This document shows positions 59,561-64,000 of a stretch of 64,000 bases of DNA, one piece after another. Position numbers and translations under genes: made by a program. Below the pieces are notes generated by a model, which searched no databases, had not been told where the DNA came from, and worked only from the letters and a program-made list of their open reading frames with translations. Position 1 is the stretch's first letter; every line of letters begins with the position of its first letter. Origin of the DNA: Paraescarpia echinospica (taxonomy: Eukaryota; Annelida; Polychaeta; Sabellida; Siboglinidae); NCBI GenBank assembly GCA_020002185.1, contig CM034543.1:30654459-30718458 (forward strand), read 5' to 3'.

Positions 59561-59739
59561 GTATGTTACATTATTTGCTCGGGCCTCACTGAATAGACGT
59601 TAGTATATTCAGGCAGAACAGATACGATAGTTCTACTAAAACAAACTTTATTAAACGTGACTGCCGCGACCAGGGAGCAGCCTGTTATTCTACTTTCTGG
59701 GGAGACGTCATTAAGTGATATTGTTACATCCCCTCCGTT

Positions 59740-60700
59740 TTACAAGCAACATGTACTAACGTATTAAATATTGGTCATCACCAGCGCATTGTGCTTTCTT
59801 GATTATCTTCTTTGCAACTTTCACTGATGATTCCACCTTGTCGTTTGAGCGACTGTGGTGTGGAGATGTCGTCACGAATCCCCATTTCTTACTGAAATGA
59901 GCGAACTCGTGTGGCACCAGCTGTGGACCATTGTCAGTAACTACAGTTTGGATTCCCATCTTAGCAAAGTGAGCTTTGTGATTACTGCCTTGGGGCCAGT
60001 GGTTAGTAGGTAATCTATTTCCCAGAAGTTTGATCTGTAGTCAGTGGTGACTAGGTAGTTCTTTCCTTGGCAAGACAACAGGTCGACACCGACCTTTTGC
60101 CATGGACGGTCCGGCACATCGTGGCTCAACAGAGTTTCCTTAGTCTGACAACGTTCGAACTCACGACAGGCTTCAAATGTTTGGATGTACTCTTTGATTT
60201 CTGCATTCATGCCAGGCCAGAACACCAACTCCCTTGCTCTTCTTAGGCATCCTTCAATGTCAACGTGGCCTAGGTGAACGTCCTTCTTAATTTGTGATCT
60301 CATGGATTTGTGGAATCACAAGTCTTTCGCCGCGGAACACCAACCCATCAGTGACGGCCAACTCATCTCTGAAGTGGTAGTAAGGCACAGCAGGTGGCGG
60401 CACATCTGGTTTCTCGGGCCAGCCATGTTGCAAGACAGCTTTCCGTACTTGTAGAGTGGCATCTTGCTCGGTGGCATTACGAATGTCCTGGACAACATCT
60501 TCTCTCGTGGATAAATAGTTCACAGCGTGGATAGCTTCGAACTCAGTGGTCGGTTGTTCCTGTCCAGCTGGCAGGAAGGCACGTGACAGGGTGTCAGCGA
60601 GAGACATCTTCTTGCCTTCCAGGTACTTGACATCAGTAGTATGCTCGCACATTTGGAGGGGTAGTTTGAGGAGTTTTAGCGATAATCGGGAGGTTTCGAA
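59740..60700 (-). mobile_element. Ty3/gypsy-type LTR retrotransposon remnant (RNase H tail and integrase)
   Basis: The minus strand reads VKYLEGKKMSLADTLSR, the linker after RNase H (60640-60590). Next is the integrase zinc-finger region HLGHVDIEGC with ELVFWPGMNAEIKEYI (60275-60180). The core follows with WQKVGVDLL and VTDNGPQLVPHEF (about 60110-59900), then HHSRSNDKVES (59860-59825). One-base frameshifts near 60295 and 59955 split it. Upstream gag, protease and RT, and both LTRs, are not seen. The coding similarity fades close to the start of the CACGTG tandem repeat at 60712. Confidence 0.85.
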
Positions 60701-60711
60701 AGCCTCCCCCC

Positions 60712-60753
60712 TGAGTAGTCACGTGACCTGCGTGAGTAGTCACGTGACCTGCG
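60712..60753. repeat. 21-bp tandem duplication with CACGTG palindrome
   Basis: The unit tgagtagtcacgtgacctgc plus g occurs twice. Each contains the palindrome GTCACGTGAC. A near-palindrome gggaggtttcgaaagcctcc lies just upstream at 60688. Confidence 0.9.
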
Positions 60754-60759
60754 CCACCT

Positions 60760-61280
60760 AGCGGAAAGAAGTGTACCTAAGTACCCGTAGCGCCATCTAG
60801 CGACTCGGACTTTAAAACATGTGATGTATGTATGTATGAAGAATTAGTACTAAGGGAATAACTATTAAAACTCACAGTTTGAAAGTTGATTAGGTTGTTA
60901 ATGATAACGAGGAGTGTAGAGAGGTATTAGTTGTGTATGAATGTGCGTGTATGAAAGAACTAACGAAACACAAGAGTATACGAGTGCACACGTATTTTAT
61001 TGACGAATGATACAAGCGTATAATATGAAACCGTGTTTTATTAAGCGAAGTACACGAACATCAAGACTTGTGGGTGAGTGAACACCATGACAGAGGTCGT
61101 GAGCTTAGGGGTCAATACGACCACGCCAGTGGCTCGTGGGATGACGATGATGGTACGACTTACGGGTGAGTGAACACCGCGTCAGAGGTCGTGAGCTTAC
61201 GGGTGTGTGACCACCGCGCCATAGGCTCGAATCGTTAATGACGATGATGATGATGATGACATCGTTCGTTAATGAAACAC
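60760..61280. other. Non-coding flank of the viral-type gene block
   Basis: No ORF is supported. A roughly 100-bp phrase (gggtgagtgaacacc, cagaggtcgtgagctta) occurs twice between 61065 and 61230, followed by a (GAT)n tract at 61238-61258. If the element ends to the left, its terminal repeat should be here, but the partner would be outside the window. Confidence 0.5.
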
Positions 61281-61282
61281 GG

Positions 61283-61735
61283 TTATTGCAGTTGTTTAAG
61301 CCAATCGAATACGCGGCAATCGTTTGCTACCAGATCAGTGCCGAAACCTTTTACGAAATCCTTCATGACAAGTCCACGACATCGAAACATGAGATAAGCA
61401 ACACAGTATCGTCCACAAACGTTAGACACGGGACTCTGCAGTCTCTTAGTATTATGAGTCCACGTTACACAATGTTTATTCAAGAAACGTCGAAACTCGA
61501 CGTGTCGTGGCGGCAAGCCGTAAGAGCAGAAGTATTCACCGCAACCGTTGGCATCTACGTAGATAGCTATCCAATGTTCTCCGGGTTTACCCGTGTCGTG
61601 CGTGTTGCACACGAAGGCGACGGGGTAAGCGTCTATCTGGAGTTCGTTGAGTACGTCTTTGGGTACGATCCCACGCATGACGACACGGGCGTGCGTATCG
61701 CGGGTGAGTAGACGAACGAGCTGTATGGTTTCCAT
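61283..61735 (-). CDS. Adenain-type cysteine protease (Polinton/adintovirus-like)
   Basis: The protein has 150 aa and starts at an ATG (61735-61733) that overlaps the TGA stop of the capsid gene. The C5/Ulp1-type pattern is visible: His54 in GEHWIAIYVD, Gln100 in LQSPVSNVCG, and Cys107 in NVCGRYC. In adenoviral and Polinton relatives this enzyme matures capsid and core proteins. The catalytic acid normally lies in the segment before SYG or PFG. Here residue 70 is Cys (GEYFCSYG), so the usual triad is incomplete, although length and the rest of the fold pattern are normal. The gene is last in a four-gene minus-strand block. It may be a recently endogenised copy starting to decay. Confidence 0.85.
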   Translation of the reverse strand: METIQLVRLLTRDTHARVVMRGIVPKDVLNELQIDAYPVAFVCNTHDTGKPGEHWIAIYVDANGCGEYFCSYGLPPRHVEFRRFLNKHCVTWTHNTKRLQSPVSNVCGRYCVAYLMFRCRGLVMKDFVKGFGTDLVANDCRVFDWLKQLQ

Positions 61736-63053
61736 CAGTTGTCGTAGATGACGTTACGATTCCTGTCGATCTCCAGTACCTTCTCGAGCTCGGCGTAGGC
61801 GACGACGTTCACAGTGGTTGTCAGTGCGTCGCGGAAATGAATCTCGACGCGCAAGTTGCCCTTTTGTACCAGATGGAAGCAGCAGTCGTCGCACGCATTG
61901 GGGTGAGGTCCACACCGAAGAAGGTGTAGCCGTGTCGGAAGTCGTAGCGAGTCAAGCCGTTCCCTTCGTCCTGCCACGCCTTACCCGTCGAGGTGAACAG
62001 GTTATGGTAGCATCTGACAAAGAGGTTGTTGGCGAAGTCGGGCTGGAATGGTTTGGCGGGTATCTGTCGTCCGTCGACGTACACGGCGAAGAAGGTGATG
62101 TTGTTGTTTTTAGCATGAAAGGGATTTTTGGCGTAGCATCCGTTGTAGGCATCGTTATCGATGCAGCATATCACGAGACGTTTCGGAATAGTACCAAGAA
62201 AGAGGTTCTCGCGCGTGTACGAATGGGTACCTGTGGGAATAGAGTAGACCTTGCATTCGACAGGTCGCAGCGGATACTTGGCGGTGGCCTTTTCGAGGGC
62301 TTTGATGTGTGCCATCTGCACACTCGGGTTCAGGGTGACTTTCTTGACGAACAGTGTAGCGTTGACGATCTGTATCTTGTAGGCGGGATTGGCTCCACCA
62401 GCAATGAGAGCGAACGCATCCTTGCTGCGTACGAAACGCATCTTGAGTTCGACACCGTTGATGAGGAGTTTATCCTGAAGCAAGAGGTCGACGTGGACAC
62501 GACCTATCATGTCGACCACACGACTCTGGGCGATCATGTGACGTCTGGCAACGAACCCCGCATTGGCTGTCGGATCGGCACCATCAATGACGACGGCTTC
62601 CATACGACCGGCAGTGTCCTTGTACCACATCTGACTCGTCAGTTGCGTCTCCTTGGCATCGTCACCGTAACTGAGCAGCGTCTCTATGTAGGCCCGGTAT
62701 GGATACGTGTTGGTCGAGGGAGTCACGAGCGTTCCGTTCAGGTAGAAATCGACCTGACCGAACAGCGAATGGAGCCAGTTATTCACGGGAGCGACGGGGT
62801 CGGCGGGGTCGAGGTCACTTCCGTCGGCACGCGTCACCTTCGCCCGAACGTGTAGTTTCGTGTCGGCGAGATCCAAGTAATCGTCTCCCGAACCGGGTAC
62901 GACGAATTCGATCGGTCCACCTGAGTCGAGAGAGGACACCGGCTGGTGATGGACCGTGTGACTGTCGATGATGGCGGTCTGAGTCAGAGGTACGGTGAAG
63001 AGATCGAGTTCGCTCTTGAGTCCCTCACACGATAGTTTATGAACGAACGCCAT
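61735..63053 (-). pseudogene. Major capsid protein (Polinton/adintovirus-like), single frameshift
   Basis: The start is taken at ATG 63053-63051 (MAFVHKLSCEGLKSELDL). An upstream in-frame GTG is less likely. Features include PIEFVVPGSGDDYLDLADTK near the N-terminus, YLNGTLVTPS and QMWYKDTAG. The protein resembles the F54H12.2-like, double-jelly-roll capsid proteins of Polintons and adintoviruses. The frame runs to 61821, but after FFGVDLTP the family-like sequence (ACDDCCFHLVQKGN, ELEKVLEIDRNRN) continues in the next frame to TGA at 61737-61735. The break sits at the short GGGG run at 61900-61903. It overlaps the upstream basic gene by 17 nt and the protease by 1 nt. A true one-base loss or a consensus error are both possible. 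Confidence 0.82.
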
Positions 63054-63456
63054 CGTCGAATATATCGGGTTCACGACGTACCTTCGGTTTCTGCTGTTTC
63101 CTCCGACGTCTCGCTGGTGTACTGACTCGTTTCGCAGGGTGTGTGCGTCTTATACGCTTACGGGGTCGCACGCCAGGGGTCAAGAGATCACTCATCATAT
63201 CTCTACCGGCAGTGGTGACGCGACGTTTGGCGGCCGTTCTGATGTTCTGTCCCGACAGGACGTCGTCGGCTATGTGTGCGCCGGTCGACAGAGCTCTCTT
63301 TCCCAACGCCACGGCTCCTCTCTTGACGAGTGGCATGACGCTACGCAGTAGACTTCCGAATAGACTTCCCAGACCGTGTCCCCGTTGGTGTCGGGCACCC
63401 ACGAAATAAGGAATCGCACCTCCCGCTTGACGTTCGTAGTAGTCGGTGTAATTCAT
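63037..63456 (-). CDS. Small basic virion-type protein (Polinton/adintovirus-like)
   Basis: The protein has 139 aa and starts at MNYTDYYERQAGGAIPYFVG. A Gly-rich GHGLGSLFGSLLRSVMPLVK segment is followed by a helix-like region and then a strongly basic C-terminal half with KRRVTT, RPRKRIRRTHPAKR and RRRRKQQKPK. Position between the penton-like and capsid genes, the basic composition and the GLGSLFGSLLR motif fit the core/minor virion proteins found in adintovirus and Polinton blocks. Gly-Gly and Gly-x-Gly sites could be processed by the neighbouring protease (inference). It starts 4 nt after the penton stop and overlaps the capsid start. Confidence 0.72.
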   Translation of the reverse strand: MNYTDYYERQAGGAIPYFVGARHQRGHGLGSLFGSLLRSVMPLVKRGAVALGKRALSTGAHIADDVLSGQNIRTAAKRRVTTAGRDMMSDLLTPGVRPRKRIRRTHPAKRVSTPARRRRKQQKPKVRREPDIFDDGVRS

Positions 63457-63460
63457 CTCT

Positions 63461-64000
63461 CTAGAACAGTGCCGTCCGTTGCCGTTGGAAATGAAGTGTC
63501 ACCGTCACCTTACCAACCTCGAATGGCACGCGATTTCCGGTGTCGTCTCTTATATCTATCTCGATCGTGCCAAATTCTTTGTAGAGCACGGGTACGTAGT
63601 GAATCTTATCGAAGGTCTTCGATACGATGTCGCCATGGCGACCGCTCACCGGGATGATGCGCAGCAGCGGTACGAGACTGTCACCGACAACTCGTGGTTC
63701 CACGACATCCGTGTAGATGTAGAGTGAGTCGAGTCCTCGTTCCATGGTGATCACGGTGTCGGCTTCCGTGATCAATACCTTGAACTCGGGTGCATTGGGG
63801 TCCTTCGGGAGATAGTCCAGCGTAGTGGTACGAAAGCCGAGAACGGCAGTCAGTATAGCAGCACGGAAGACGATATTCGGTGCTATGTGCACCGATACCT
63901 TATGCGTAATGATGTTGTAGCTCAGTTTCACTCGTCCCTCTCCCACCACACGACGTAGAGAGGCGTTAATGGAGAGGATCAGTGACCACGGATCTTTATA
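63461..64000 (-). CDS. Penton-like minor capsid protein, C-terminal part (runs off the window)
   Basis: An open minus-strand frame enters at 64000 without a start and ends with TAG at 63461-63463, about 179 residues. Conserved-looking stretches are THKVSVHIAPNIVFRAAILT, then VVEPRVVGDSLVPLLRIIPV, then TIEIDIRDDTGNRVPFE. This is the C-terminal signature of the single-jelly-roll minor capsid (penton) proteins of Polintons and adintoviruses. Its start and the remaining element genes (DNA polymerase, integrase, ATPase) would lie beyond the window end. Confidence 0.75.
   Translation of the reverse strand, partial: YKDPWSLILSINASLRRVVGEGRVKLSYNIITHKVSVHIAPNIVFRAAILTAVLGFRTTTLDYLPKDPNAPEFKVLITEADTVITMERGLDSLYIYTDVVEPRVVGDSLVPLLRIIPVSGRHGDIVSKTFDKIHYVPVLYKEFGTIEIDIRDDTGNRVPFEVGKVTVTLHFQRQRTALF

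Noticed and set aside
61818..62855. 345-codon plus-strand frame
   Set aside because: Antisense shadow of the major capsid gene. The minus frame has the family similarity and the packed gene order.

Overview
This window is animal (metazoan) nuclear DNA. Its genes have many introns with GT-AG junctions. It also carries microsatellites and minisatellites, tRNA-derived SINEs, several non-LTR retrotransposons, a Penelope element, a Ty3/gypsy remnant, hAT elements and a virus-like capsid gene block. The domain content (thrombospondin type 1 plus fibrinogen-related domains, neurochondrin) and the repeat mix fit a marine invertebrate, either a lophotrochozoan or a non-vertebrate deuterostome. I cannot name the species from sequence alone.

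Layout. 1-2.8 kb holds two broken fibrinogen-domain (FReD) exons, the remains of a paralogue. 3.4-4.6 kb holds a decayed mobile-element ORF. 8.5-19.2 kb (+) is an apparently intact seven-exon gene for a secreted protein with a signal peptide, a short coiled coil, two nearly identical TSP1 repeats and a C-terminal FReD. Its third intron contains a DNA element of about 4.6 kb with long inverted repeats, which is itself split by a hAT element with target-site duplications. 21.8-33.9 kb (-) is a candidate two-exon gene for a small cysteine-rich secreted peptide with four CX3C motifs. Its roughly 11.7 kb intron would hold an inverted-repeat-bounded element, a LINE, a Penelope-like element, a second LINE tail and a small three-exon candidate gene (31.8-32.6 kb, +). 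35.4-37.7 kb (-) is LINE and SINE debris.

38.0-58.1 kb (+) is neurochondrin, reconstructed as 19 exons (741 codons plus stop, all phases compatible, one GC-AG intron). Its introns contain four minisatellites, two of which are built from splice-site-like units. They also contain full SINEs with target duplications, and a duplicated fragment of exon 1 interrupted by a non-autonomous hAT element.

59.7-60.7 kb (-) is a decayed gypsy integrase region. 61.28 kb to the window end (-) is a compact, GC-richer block of four overlapping or abutting genes typical of Polinton/Maverick or adintovirus-like elements: an adenain-type protease, a major capsid protein (frameshifted), a small basic virion-type protein, and a penton-like minor capsid protein that runs off the window. 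The two host genes show no functional link. The mobile sequences mostly sit in introns or between genes.
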